Origin: Phaseolus vulgaris
Lineage: Eukaryota > Streptophyta > Magnoliopsida > Fabales > Fabaceae
Direction of reading: 5' to 3'
Length of the DNA: 64,000 nt
Assembly (NCBI RefSeq): GCF_000499845.2
Contig: NC_023749.2
Location: forward strand, 21,463,176-21,527,175
Part shown: positions 35,901 through 45,996 of the stretch, piece by piece
Numbering within the stretch: position 1 is the first letter of the stretch
How the letters are laid out: each line of letters begins with the position of its first letter
Translations under genes and position numbers: made by a program
The notes under the pieces: generated by a model
Seen by the model: the letters and a program-made list of their open reading frames with translations, nothing else
The model's database searches: none
Told to the model about the DNA's origin: nothing

Positions 35901-38420
35901 GGAGGCTGGAAAATTTTTGGGTTTTCTCTTGACTGAAAGAGGAATAGAAGCTAACCCGGACAAGTGTGCCGCCAGCTTGGCGATGAGAAGCCCGGCTACG
36001 GTGAAAGAGGTCCAGCAGCTAACAGGTCGGATGGGAGCCCTATCTCGCTTCGTGTCAGCTAGTGGGGAAAAGGGGCATCCCTATTTTCAGTGTCTGCGGC
36101 ACAATAACAAATTCGCTTGGACGAAAGAGTGCGAGGAAGCTTTCGACAAGCTGAAGGAGTATCTGGCGAGCCCGCCGGTTTGGCGGGAATTCCTCTCAGG
36201 TTGTACTTTGCTGTGACTGAGAGGGCGGTGAGTGCGGTGCTCGCCCAGGATCAAGATCAGGCTCAGAAGCCTATTTATTTCGTGAGCAAGGTGTTGCAGG
36301 GCCCAGAAACGAGATATCAGGCCCTGGAGAAGGCTGCGCTGGCTGTGGTGTTTTCGGCGAGGAGGTTGCGCCACTACTTCCACAGTTTCACAATACTGGT
36401 AATGACTGACCTGCCCATCCAGAAGGTCTTGAAGAAACCTGACGTTGCGGGAAGAATGGTGAAGTGGGCAGTAGAGTTGTCAGAATTTGACATTAAATAT
36501 GAGCCCCGGGGCCCGATCAAGGGGCAAATCTTTGCAGATTTTGTAGTCGAGCTCTCATCAGAGGCGACGCGGGTTGAAGGAGATGATTTCCGTTGGGTAC
36601 TCTCGGTGGATGGATCGTCGAACCAGCAGGGCAGCGGTGCTGGAGTCATACTGGAAGGACCCAACGGCGTGCTGATCGAACAGTCGTTGAGATTTGCCTT
36701 CAAAGCCAGCAACAATCAAGCAGAGTACGAGGCGCTGATCGCCAGGATTCTGCTGGCCAAGGAGATGGGAGCTAGAGTGCTGATGGCTAAGAGTGACTCG
36801 CTGCTAGTCACAGGGCAAGTGACAGGCGAGTTCCAGGCTAAAGATCCACAAATGGCGGCTTAGTTGGCGTATGTGCAGGAATTGAAGAGTTCCTTTGCCT
36901 CTTTTGAGGTGGTACATGTGCCCCGAGAGCAGAATGCCCGAGCTGACTTGCTTGCTAAGCTCGCCAGTTCAGGCAAGGGGGGTAGGCAGAGGACGGTGAT
37001 TCAAGAAACTCTGAAGACGCCGAGGGCATTTGTAGCAGATCACCTGGTCCTTCAGATAAGCAAGTCGACGGAGAGAGCAGCGAGAAGCCATAAGTCTTTG
37101 ACGCAAGAAACTCTGAGATCGCCAAGAATTAGAGCATGTCGAGGAGAGAAGGTGGACGTGATGCAGGTCTGCGCCACCCATGAGCCAGACACTTGGATAA
37201 CGCAATACAAGCGGTGCTTGGCGGATGGCCTCCTCCCGCTGGATCCAACAGAAGCTAGGAAGGTAAAGAAAAATTCCAGCAAGTATACATTGATTGATGG
37301 CGATCTGTACAGGTTTGGGTTCACTCACCCACTCCTGGAATGCATACACGGCGAGAAGTGTACGAGAATTATGGCAGAGCTCCACGAAGGAATATGTGGA
37401 AGTCACGTCAGAGGTCGAGCTCTGGCCGCGAGGACTCTCCGTGCAGGCTACTATTGGCCATCCATGAGAGAAGATTGCAAGAAGTATGCCCAATGCTGTA
37501 AACAGTGCCAGCAGCACGCCGATTGGCATAAGGCACCTCCCGAGGAGTTGAAGTCGATCTATAGCCCTTGGTCGTTTCATACTTGGGGAATCGACATCCT
37601 GGGACCTTTCCCACTGGAAATCAGGCAGATGAAGTACTTGGTGGTGGCGATCGAGTATTTCACCAAGTGGATTGAAGCAGAGCCAGTGGCCCAGATCACC
37701 GCACACAAGATCGAAGGGTTTGTGTGGAAGAACATTGTGTGCCGGTTTGGAGTGCCTAAGCGCCTGGTGTCAGATAATGGGACGCAGTTTGCAAGCCACC
37801 TGTTGAAGAAGCTTTGTGAAGGGGTTGGAATTCAACAAGTGTTTGCATCCGTCGAGCACCCTCAGACGAATGGCCAGGTGGAATCAGCTAATCGGGTGTT
37901 GTTGAGAGGTTTGAAGAGAAGGCTTGAGAAAGTCAAGGGAAGTTGGGCTGAGGAAGTGCCCTGGATAGTCTGGGCGTACCACACCACCGAGCAGTCAGGA
38001 ACCCATGAGACCCCGTTTAGCTTGGTCTATGGGTGCGACGCCATGATTCCGGTGGAGATCCAGGAGAGCTCGCCGAGATTCCAGAACTTTGTAGAGGAAG
38101 ACTCGAATGCAGAGAGAAGGCTGAACCTGGATCTGCTGGATGAAGTCAGGGAAGAGGCAAGGCTGAAAGCTGAGGAGGTGAAGAGGAGGATTGAGCGAAG
38201 ATACAACTCAAAGGTGATGCCAAGGCAGTTTAGAAAAGGCGATCTGGTGATGAGGAAGGCCCACCAGTACGAGATGGAGAATAAACTGTCACCCAAGTGG
38301 ACTGGACCGTTCAAAATAACCGAGGCGCTCGGGAACGGGGCCTACCGCTTAGAGACGCTGGAAGGAGGAGCGATCCCTCGTACCTGGAACGCCACACATC
38401 TGAAGTTGTACTATAGTTGA
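32982..38420 (+). pseudogene. gag-pro-pol polyprotein of element C (two deletions and one stop)
   Basis: About 1,810 codons, starting MRKMRSNRSSP. Approximate residue positions: gag core 120-230; zinc-knuckle-like CEFHQCFGHNLDSC about 379-392; protease LVDQGSSADVM about 513; RT VDFTDLNKACPKD about 830 and YVDD about 932; original RNase H about 1080-1190; archaeal-type RNase H from WVLSVDGSS about 1205; integrase HHCC 1450-1512 and DDE at GIDILGPF, SDNGTQF and QVESANR (about 1534-1635). A 2-bp deletion in RT near 35676 (TGCTACTTATAAGG; D has TGCTACTGCTATAAGG) shifts the frame. A 13-bp deletion near 36180 restores it, so the stretch between, including YVDD, is out of frame. A TAG at 36861-36863 (TAC in B and D) then ends the frame within the second RNase H. 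It cannot supply RT. Confidence 0.93.
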
Positions 38421-38485
38421 GAGCTTTGTAAGTAAAGACAAACACAAATGTTATATTACAATGTCTCTGTTAAAACAGTTTCAAG

Positions 38486-38530
38486 GGGGCACTCTTTTTT
38501 CCCTAAGGAGGGTTTTTAATGAGGCCACCC
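38486..38530 (+). terminator. Conserved hairpin/T-run motif downstream of pol, element C
   Basis: GGGGCACTCTTTTTTCCCTA followed by AGGAGGGTTTTTAATGAGG and CCACCC, about 65-110 bp after the pol stop. CCCT and AGGG can pair around AAGG, with T-runs on both sides. Conserved in B and D; role inferred. Confidence 0.45.
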
Positions 38531-38659
38531 AATAAAAGAAGAGTTTTCGAAGTATAAGGTGTTTTCAGATTGCATGTGTGATATTTTCAAAAGTTCTGAA
38601 GAAAGACCTTGTCATTCGTACATGATTTAAGGCAAGAAAAGATATATCGCGTGCTTTCT

Positions 38660-39280
38660 AAAAGTTTTTAAGTCCTCATCGTTTTTCGGCGATCGGAGGC
38701 ACCAGTTAAGTTTTCAAAGTCCTCATCGTCTTTCGGCGATCGGAGGCACCAGATGAAAGACCTCCTCGCCGTCGAGTGAGTGCAGGCGAGAGAGAGAAAA
38801 AGTCCTCCGTGTTTCTGGGAGCGAGAAGATGTAACTCCTGGGGCAATGTCGAGGCAAGTTAAAGACCTCCTCGCCGTTGAGCGAGCGCAGGCGAGAAAGA
38901 GAAAGGTCCTCAGTGCATCCAGGGGAGAGGAGATGTACGCCCTGGGCAAGTTGAGGCACCATACAAAGTCCTTATCGCCGTTGTGCGAACTAAGGCCCAT
39001 TAAAGACCTCCTCGCCGTCGAGCGAGTGCAGGCGTGAGAAAGAAAAGGTCCTCAGTGCATCCAGGGGGGAGGAGATGTACACCCTGGGCAAGTTGAGGCA
39101 CCAGGCAAAGTCCTTCTCGCCGTCAAGCGAGTTAAGGCCATTTAAAGTCCTTCTCGCCGACGAGCGAGTTCAGGCGAGTAAAAGTCCTTCTCGCCGATGA
39201 GCGAGTTCAGGCGAGTTAAAAGACCTTCTCGCTTACGTGCGAGCATAGGCAAGATAAAATCCTTCTCGTCTCGAACGAGT
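38660..39280. repeat. G+C-rich tandem repeats, element C
   Basis: Imperfect repeats of short modules: AAGTCCTCATCG...TTTCGGCGATCGGAGGCACC (twice, about 38668-38752), AAAGACCTCCTCGCCGT(C/T)GAGCGAG modules with an AGGAGATGTACGCCCTGGGC-type filler, and a run of TTCTCGCCGA(T/C)GAGCGAGTTC modules (about 39100-39220). CTCGC and GCGAG within a module are self-complementary. Confidence 0.8.
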
Positions 39281-39852
39281 TCAGGTATAGCGAAGAGGGT
39301 GGAAGAAACTTGAAAGGTGGCTAAGGTAGGTTCGAAGAGAACGCCCAGCCAGCCGGTCTTTTGCTTTGAAGGTCAGGAAGGCAAGAGGAGATCCCAAAGG
39401 GCGTTTCTACCTCAGATAAAGAAACGATTGCCAAAGCATGAGGCTAGAAAAAGCTGATGTTACCAAGGGGTCTTGGCGATCGGGAAAGGTTCAAACGACG
39501 GCGAGAAGGTTGAAAGACTTGTTTGATAAAGCAGGTCGAGTGGGATGTTGTTCGAGCCAACGATTAAGTTACAGTTCGTCGCTTGAAGGGAATTCTTGTA
39601 ATGAGGTTAGTTGCCTTAAGAGTACAAGTTGTTTAAGGTGATTTTTGCTTAAGTTTGAGTTGGCTCGAGGCGGTTCCGTCAAAGGTCGCGTTTGCAAAAT
39701 CGCTAAGATTAAATCCGACAAAGTTAAGCATACAAGGAAGGCTAAAGCGCTTAAAAGAAGTCAAGGGAGAGAATATCCAAGTTCAACAACTGAAATGAGT
39801 ATCTGTTCAAAACACATATGCAAAAGTTTTTACAAGGTAAATACAAGTGAAT

Positions 39853-42492
39853 TTATAAAGAAGCAGATGGGGTGGAGTTGGTTGAGTCTTCGGCGGGAAT
39901 GACCTTTCCATCTACTACTTCGTTGTTTAACGACACCATGCTGAGGTCGAGATCAGGGAATAGGCATGCGAATTGCTCCCGAGCGGCTTCGAATCCAGCA
40001 GTCAAAATCTGGGCAGAATTTAGCTTAAGTTCTTCAAACTGCCCTTGAAGTCCTTCAACCTGTTCCTTGAGCTCCTTGTTCTGCTTCCCCTGCTCTTCAA
40101 CCTGTTTTTGGAGTTGTTTGTTGGTCTCTTGAGCATGGAGAAGGTCGTCAGTAACCTTCTTGGATTCTGTTTGAGCTTGGGCCAACTCGGCAGCCATCTT
40201 CCCTTTCTCCTTGTTTGCCACGGCGAGATCAGCCATGGCGTCGTCTCTCGCTTTCTCTACTTGCCCAAGTAGCTTCTCGCGATCGATTGACCTTTGCTCC
40301 AGTTTTTGTACCTTATCGGCATTAGCTTGAATATGAGCCTCCAGGTCGCTCGCCTTGGTGCGCAGAGGCACGATTTTGCTTTCTAGCTCGACTTTCTCTT
40401 GGGCAAGATCATGAATTTTGCGGCGAAGGTCAGTGGCCTCTTGACGCGCCAATCTGAGCTCGGTGCTCATCGCGTCTTCTACTCGGGAGTGTTCCATCTC
40501 CGCGAGCGTCAGATTGGCAGACAATTTCTCCACCTCGAGCCTCATGGTGCTGTTGTCAGTCCTGAGGTTGAAGAGATCATCTTGAAGCCTCCTGGTGGAG
40601 CTCTCCACAGCCCTCGTTATAATCGATGGGATATCCTCTGCGATGGTTTTCAGTTTAGCAGTCAGAGGTTCCCACATCCTTGTGACCTCGAGGGAAAGGT
40701 TTGCGGCTTGGAGAGGCGCCAGGGGGGCTTGTTGAGGGTTCTCGTCGCCACCTTCCTTAGCAATATTTTCAGTGGTTGCTTCCTGACGTGGCGACGCAAT
40801 CGGAGATTCGGTGATTAGGATTGGAGAGGTGTGAGCGACCTCATCCCCGATTGGAACGATTCCTGCAGCTGAAGTGTTTGAAGAGGGGCCCCCTCCTACT
40901 GATATATGTGGTGTAGAGGCGCTCGGGGGGTCCTCCAAGAAATTTGGCTCTTGGGCCTCAGTTGCAGGTGGCGTAGTGGCCAATGGAACTGCTTGGACTG
41001 GTGGTGAAGGGGCTTGAGGTGTTGGCGATGAGGGAGGAGGAGCAGACGTTGATGGGGGTGGTGAGGTTGGAAGAGGGGGTTGAGCAGGTGGAGAAGATGG
41101 TGCCACCCTCTTCCTTTTCGTGACAAGGCCATCCTCTGTGACCTCGTCGTCCTCTTCTTCCTCTTGGACGACTTGGGGGGCTTTCCGCTTAGGCCTCTTA
41201 AGGACCAGCTTCTTGCGTTGGGTGGGCTCCTTGGGCGGTGATCGCCCATGTATGATGGCCTTCTCGACCGCCGAGTTTGGCACCGTCTGAGAACCGGTCG
41301 CCAACCCGTGGTTTCGGGCGAGCGCCTTCAAATCGGCGAGCATGTTTTTACCCAGCATATTATCTGCATGAAACAAAAATGCATGAGTTAGCTCAGGGAA
41401 GAAAGCGATAGGTGTATGAGGCAATGAAACACCAAAACAGCAAAGCAGGTATATGCAGAAAAGGTAAAACCAAAGTCTTGTGCGTATCGCACAAGACGCC
41501 CAGAAGCAGTATCAGAAGCAATATCATAACAAGGGTGTAGTGTCCTAACCTATTTGGAATTCCAACTGGTCCTCAAAGAACTCGAAGGAGATCAGGGTGG
41601 GGGTCAGGAATGTTATGTTGACATCTGCCACCCTCTTCCAGAATAGGCAGAGGTCTCAGTCCAAAGCTCCCATGCTATCAGGACTTCTGGGCCTCCTGAA
41701 GCAGCTCTTGGACTCCTTTTTCCCCTTGTCCACCCAGTACAAGGGGAAGCCGTCGAGAAGGGAAGTGTCTTTATCGTTTGCGCGAACCTGGATGAACTTC
41801 CCCTTCCAATCTTTGTATGATTGCTGGAAGATGGTAAAAATGGATATCCCAGCAATGGCATTCAGGCTGACCCACAGGCGGTCTCCTGGGTGCTTGGCCT
41901 CAAAAAGAAACAAAAACACGTCCACCGACGCAGGCAGCCCCAGGTGGTCGCACGTTATTTGGAAGGCTCGAACAAACGCCCAGTTGTTGGGGTGAAGCTG
42001 GGCGGCGGCAATGTTGAGCTCGGTCAAGAGTTCCCTCTCGAATCGGGTGAGGGGAAATCTGAGTTTGACTTTCTTGAAGAAAGTTGTATAAACAAAGCAA
42101 AAGGGGCCGTCGGCGCTCACTTTGTCATCAGCGCACACTGGCAGAGCGGCGGGGCAAGGCAGCACCATCATCCTCTCGTCGTGCTCCTTATGCAACGATT
42201 GATAGGCCTCGTCCCCCTTTGTCAACCGCAGAACTGCTCCCGCAGTGTTCACCGACGAGGTCTCCTTTAGAAGGGTTGGGGTGGCCCAAGGATATAGTGT
42301 TTTGAAGTCTGGCAGAGGCACAGGGGCTCCTCCAGCGTTTGGTGGAGTCGCCTGGGCCAGAGCAGCTTGGGAAGATGCAGGCCTCTCAGCCTGCGAAGAG
42401 GAAGCGCCATGAACTTGGGGTGGGTCGTGCGCTTGTGAAGAAGGGTTTCGTGCTGATGGAGGGGGGTTCGGGGTGATCTTTGTGCGAGTCAT
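39853..42492 (-). pseudogene. Antisense accessory gene of element C, two exons, one stop
   Basis: Minus strand, convergent with gag-pol. Exon 1 is 42492-41550 (943 nt, starting MTRTKITPNPPPS); the intron is 41549-41364 (donor ATAG/GTTAGG, acceptor CATGCAG); exon 2 is 41363-39853 and is fully open. Spliced length is 817 codons plus stop. Exon 1 carries the Transposase_28-like domain (LTRFERELLTELNIAAAQLH, LGLPASVDVFLFLFEA, GDRLWVSLN). Exon 2 has the basic runs RKKLVLKRPKRK and KRKRV, acidic and proline-rich parts, a coiled coil of more than 200 residues (from about MWEPLTAKLKTIAEDIPS) and the tail AAREQFACLFPDLDLSMVSL. A TGA at 41658-41656 in exon 1 replaces the CGA (Arg) of A and D. Except for that codon the gene looks usable; read-through or a downstream start would be needed for exon 2. 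Confidence 0.84.
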
Positions 42493-43087
42493 GATAGCAA
42501 CTGCAAAGGAAGAAGAAAGGAAAAACAATCAGGGGGTTACAGAGGCTGACTTGGTCATGGAAGGAAGGTGAAACGACGAACGAATGTGAGTTCGTTGCGA
42601 CGATCGACAAAGCCCTAGGTTACGCAGAAGAGAAATGGAGAAACGACCCACAGCGTATGCACCAGGCAGTTACAGGATGATGCAAATCGGTGAAAATGCA
42701 AGGAAACCCAGCAGATGAAGGAAAGTAATTACCTTTCAATGATCAGGAAGGCGAGGGAGGAAGGTGGAGATCTGGAACGATGAAGAGCGTCGAGAGTTTC
42801 ACAGAGGGAAGTTAGAGCGTTTTGCAAGCACGAAGAAAGTGATGGAACAGTGGAACGTAATGGGTTTAAGGGTTTTCGAAATGGTTTTGGGAAGCGCTAA
42901 CGGTAGATGAAGATAGCCGTTGATGAGAGCCACGCGTCGAACGATGCGCGAAGGGTTTGGTGGAACGTCAGAGCAGCAGAAAGTACTATCGCTTGGAATT
43001 CTGCGACAGTGCCACGTAGACCGGTGCTAGCGAAGGCTCTTTCAGTCTTTTCGCTAGACAAGTCTTCGCTTAAGACTGGGGGGCTTG
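42493..43087 (-). other. Element C 5' region of the accessory gene and polypurine tract
   Basis: No gene. Minus-strand donor GAAAG/GTAATT (intron from 42732) and acceptor CTTCCTTTGCAG (ending 42501) outline a 232-bp 5'-UTR intron. The plus strand ends with AAGACTGGGGGGCTTG before the LTR at 43088. Confidence 0.55.
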
Positions 43088-43881
43088 TGTACCGCCCTGG
43101 TGGTCGGGTATGATGACGTGGCACCCTGCTACGGTATAGGCGTGTTGACAAGGCGCCAGGTTGGCAGTTAGGAAGGAAGTCGGGAGGCACGTGTAGTCGC
43201 CGATTGTTCAGTGGGCGTGTTCCGATCTCCAGCTTACCAGAATAGGCGATCGCCAGGCTGAGGATGAAGTCGCCAGATGCAGACTCAGGCGACCAAGCAG
43301 TCGGAGATCGCCAGAACCAGCACATCGCCGAAGATGAAGGAGAAGCAGATTATGAAGGCGGCCGGCGAGACCACAGGGAAGGCGTATGAAGGCCCTAACT
43401 CGCCAGTTCCAGTAGAGATCGCACTCCTGAGTTAGCTATGCACTGGGCAGTACCATGCATAGGTAACTTAGCCGAAATGAGAGTAGAAGCAGCGCCAAGT
43501 CAGGGAGCCTCCAGATGATGGCACGTGTACAGTTGGATACGAGCCACGTGTCCAAGTCTGTAACTGCCAGGAGAGAGAAAATCACCAGGTATATAAGAGC
43601 TCTTAACGAACTTTCTGAGGTACGCACGTTCAGTTCATACACTTTACGCTTGCGAGAGGCAGGGCTGTTGTGAGAGAGAGTTTTTGCACGGTTCTAGTTC
43701 TTAGTATTTGGTGATACCGTCACTGACTTGAGCGTCGGAGTGCGATCGGCCGCAGCGGCGCCGTGTCGTTTCTTTGCAGGTTCTTGAAGTAGATCTAGAG
43801 GAGGAACGAAGGTGATAAGCGGTGCGCACGTTGATCCTTTGACGAGGCATTCTCCAGCGCTCCGGTCAACAAACAGGATCA
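43088..43881 (+). repeat. 3' LTR of element C
   Basis: 794 bp, TGTACCGCCCTGGTGG...AAACAGGATCA. Near-identical to the 5' LTR; differences include AGTGGGCG for AGTTGGCG and AAACAGG for AGGCAGG near the end. Confidence 0.95.
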
Positions 43882-44792
43882 CGTCTTTATGGTAGTGACA
43901 GACATTGGTTTTCAAGAAATTAGCATGAAAATACTTGAAACTAGGTTTTTTGTGGTAGTTGCATGAATTTATTGTATATATTCGATAGATGAGTCTCTAT
44001 AGTAGTGATAGATATTGGTTTTCAAGAAATTAGCATGAAAATACTTGAAACTAGGTTTTTTGTGGTAGTTGCATGAATTTATTGTATGAGTCTCTATGGT
44101 AGTGATAGGCATTGTTTTTCAAGAAAATAGTATGAAGAAAAGACTTGAAACTAGTTTTTTTTTGTGGTAGTTGCATGCATTTATTGTATATATTTGATAG
44201 ATGAGTCTCTACAGTAGTGATAGATATTGGTTTTCAACAAATTAGCATGAAATGAGATGAAACTAGTTTTTTTGTGGTAGTTGCATGAATTTATAGTATA
44301 TATTCGATAGATGAGTCTCTATAGTAGTGATAGATATTGGTTTTCAAGAAATTAGCATGAAAATATTTGAAACTAGGTTTTTTGTGGTAGTTGCATGAAT
44401 ATATTGTATATATTTGACACATTTGTCTTTAGATAGTTTATAACAGTGATAGACAGCTATTTACAAGAAATTACCATGAAAAGACTCGAAACTAGTTTTT
44501 TTTTATGGAGCTGCATGAATTTATTGTATAAATTTGATAGATGAGTCTCACTAGTAGTGATAAACATTGGTTTTCAAGTAATTAGGAAGAAAAGAGTTGA
44601 AACTAGTTTTTTATTGGCAGTTGAATGAATTTGTTGATATATTTCACAGATGACTCTCTACAGTAGTGATAGACATTGGTTTTCAAGAAATTAGCATGAA
44701 AAGAATTGAAACTCGTTTTTTGTGGTAGTTGCATGCATTTATTGTATATATTTGATAGATGAGTCTCTACGGTAGTGATAGATATTGGTTTT
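43882..44792. repeat. Satellite array, block 4
   Basis: About 0.9 kb of satellite between elements C and D, beginning CGTCTTTATGG (target copy of C) and ending GATATTGGTTTT at element D. It shares rare variants (AAGAAAATAGTATGAAGAAA, TTTTCAACAAATTAG, ATAGACAGCTATTTAC) with block 5, as expected if both were one higher-order array before D inserted. Confidence 0.95.
44788..44792. repeat. Target site duplication of element D (left copy)
   Basis: GTTTT next to the 5' LTR; the right copy is 56912-56916, where satellite continues CAAGAAATTAG. Confidence 0.9.
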
Positions 44793-45588
44793 TGTACCGC
44801 CCTAGTGGTCGGGAGTGATGACGTGGCATCTTGCTACAGTACAGGCGTGTTGGCAAGGCGCCAGGTTGGCAGAAGGGAAGGAAGTCGGGGGGCTCGTGTA
44901 GTCGCCAGTTGTTAAATTGGCGTGTTCCGATCTCCAGTTTACCAGAATCGGCGATCACCAGGTTAAAGATGAAGTCGCCAGATGTAGATTCAGGCGACCT
45001 AGTCATTGGAGATCGCCAGAGCAAGCACATCACCAAAGATGAAGGAGAAGCAAATTATGAAGGCGGCCGGTGAGACCACAGGGAAGGTGTATGAAGGCCC
45101 CTAACTCGCCAGTTGCAGTAGAGATCGCACTCCCAAGTTAGCTATGCACTGGGCAGTACCATGCATAAGTAACTTAGCCAAAATGAAAGTAGAAGTAGCG
45201 CCAAGTCAAGGAGGCTCCAGATGATGGCACGTGTACGACTGGATGCGAGCCACGTGTCCAGGTCTGTAACTGCCAGGAGAGAGAAAACAACCAGGTATAT
45301 AAGAGTTCTCAACAAACTTTCTGAGGTATGCACGTTCATATTATACTGTTTACGCTTGCGAGTTATAGAGCTTACTGTGAGAGAGGATTTGCACGGTTCT
45401 TGTTCTCTTAGTATTTGGTGATACCGTCACTGACTTGGGCGTTGGAGTGCGATCGGCCGCAGCGGCGCCGCTCTGTTTCTTTGCAGGTTCTTGAGGTGGA
45501 TCTCGAAGAGGAACGGAGGTTCGAAGCGGTGCACACGTCGATCCTTTGACGAGGCAGTTTCCAGCGTTCTGGTCAACGGGCAGGATCA
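44793..45588 (+). repeat. 5' LTR of element D
   Basis: 796 bp, TGTACCGCCCTAGTGG...CGGGCAGGATCA, with terminal TG/CA; the same length as the 3' LTR. Confidence 0.95.
45228..45302 (+). promoter_or_regulatory. LTR promoter module, element D 5' LTR
   Basis: CACGTG at 45228-45233 and 45251-45256 (the latter in GCCACGTGTCC), then TATATAA at 45296-45302. Confidence 0.55.
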
Positions 45589-45996
45589 TCAGGCGCCCAC
45601 CGTGGGGCCGTGTAAAACTTGCTCCCATCCACAGCGTGAGTTCTTGGAGGTTTTCGAAGTTTTCTGCGTGGTTGTGTGCTGGTGCAACCATCGCTCGCTG
45701 TTTGCTTGAGTTTCGTTCGGTGAGTTCGCGTTTTATACCGTTCGTTTGGGTTTTCGATCGGTGAGGTGAGGTTTTACTGCTGTTTGCGCGTAATTTGTTT
45801 GGTGGAGTTCGAAGTTCTTTCGCTCGTTTGGTTGTCCGTGGGGAAGCGCTGGTTTTTGGTGAAGTTGTGGTTTTCTTTGAAGGTTTACGGTGTTCTTGAG
45901 TTCTCTTGCGCAGTTTCGCACAGTTTTCTCCGACTGATCGCTGAATCGATCGTGGTTGAGGTGTCGTTCGCTGCATTCTGTGATTCGTTGAGTTTC
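45589..45996 (+). other. Element D leader with primer-binding region
   Basis: Begins TCAGGCGCCCACCGTGGGGC right after the LTR. The remaining ~380 bp has many T/G-rich stretches and a frame open into gag from 45766, but conservation of the protein begins only at the ATG at 45997. Confidence 0.6.

Larger units (their letters stand above)
38421..39852. other. Element C noncoding region between pol and accessory gene
   Basis: No supported gene. It holds the terminator-like motif (38486), a tandem-repeat stretch (about 38660-39280) and a less repetitive AT-richer part (39280-39852) that probably includes the 3' UTR of the accessory gene. Confidence 0.7.
31829..43881 (+). mobile_element. Element C: complete Tat-type gypsy retrotransposon
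   Basis: 12,053 bp with two 794-bp LTRs that differ at only about a dozen sites by eye, so insertion is young. Flanks are AGTCT (31824-31828) and CGTCT (43882-43886), a 5-bp target duplication with one mismatch; the satellite monomer (GAGTCTCTATGG) is restored when one copy is removed. Order: LTR, leader, gag-pro-pol, tandem-repeat region, accessory gene on the minus strand, polypurine tract, LTR. Gag-pol carries two deletions and a stop; the accessory gene carries one stop. Confidence 0.94.

Noticed and set aside
38668..39000. Minus-strand open frame with repeated CTHSTARRS/LARACARSTARR-like segments
   Set aside because: It is translation of the tandem-repeat region between pol and the accessory gene, not conserved in B or D.
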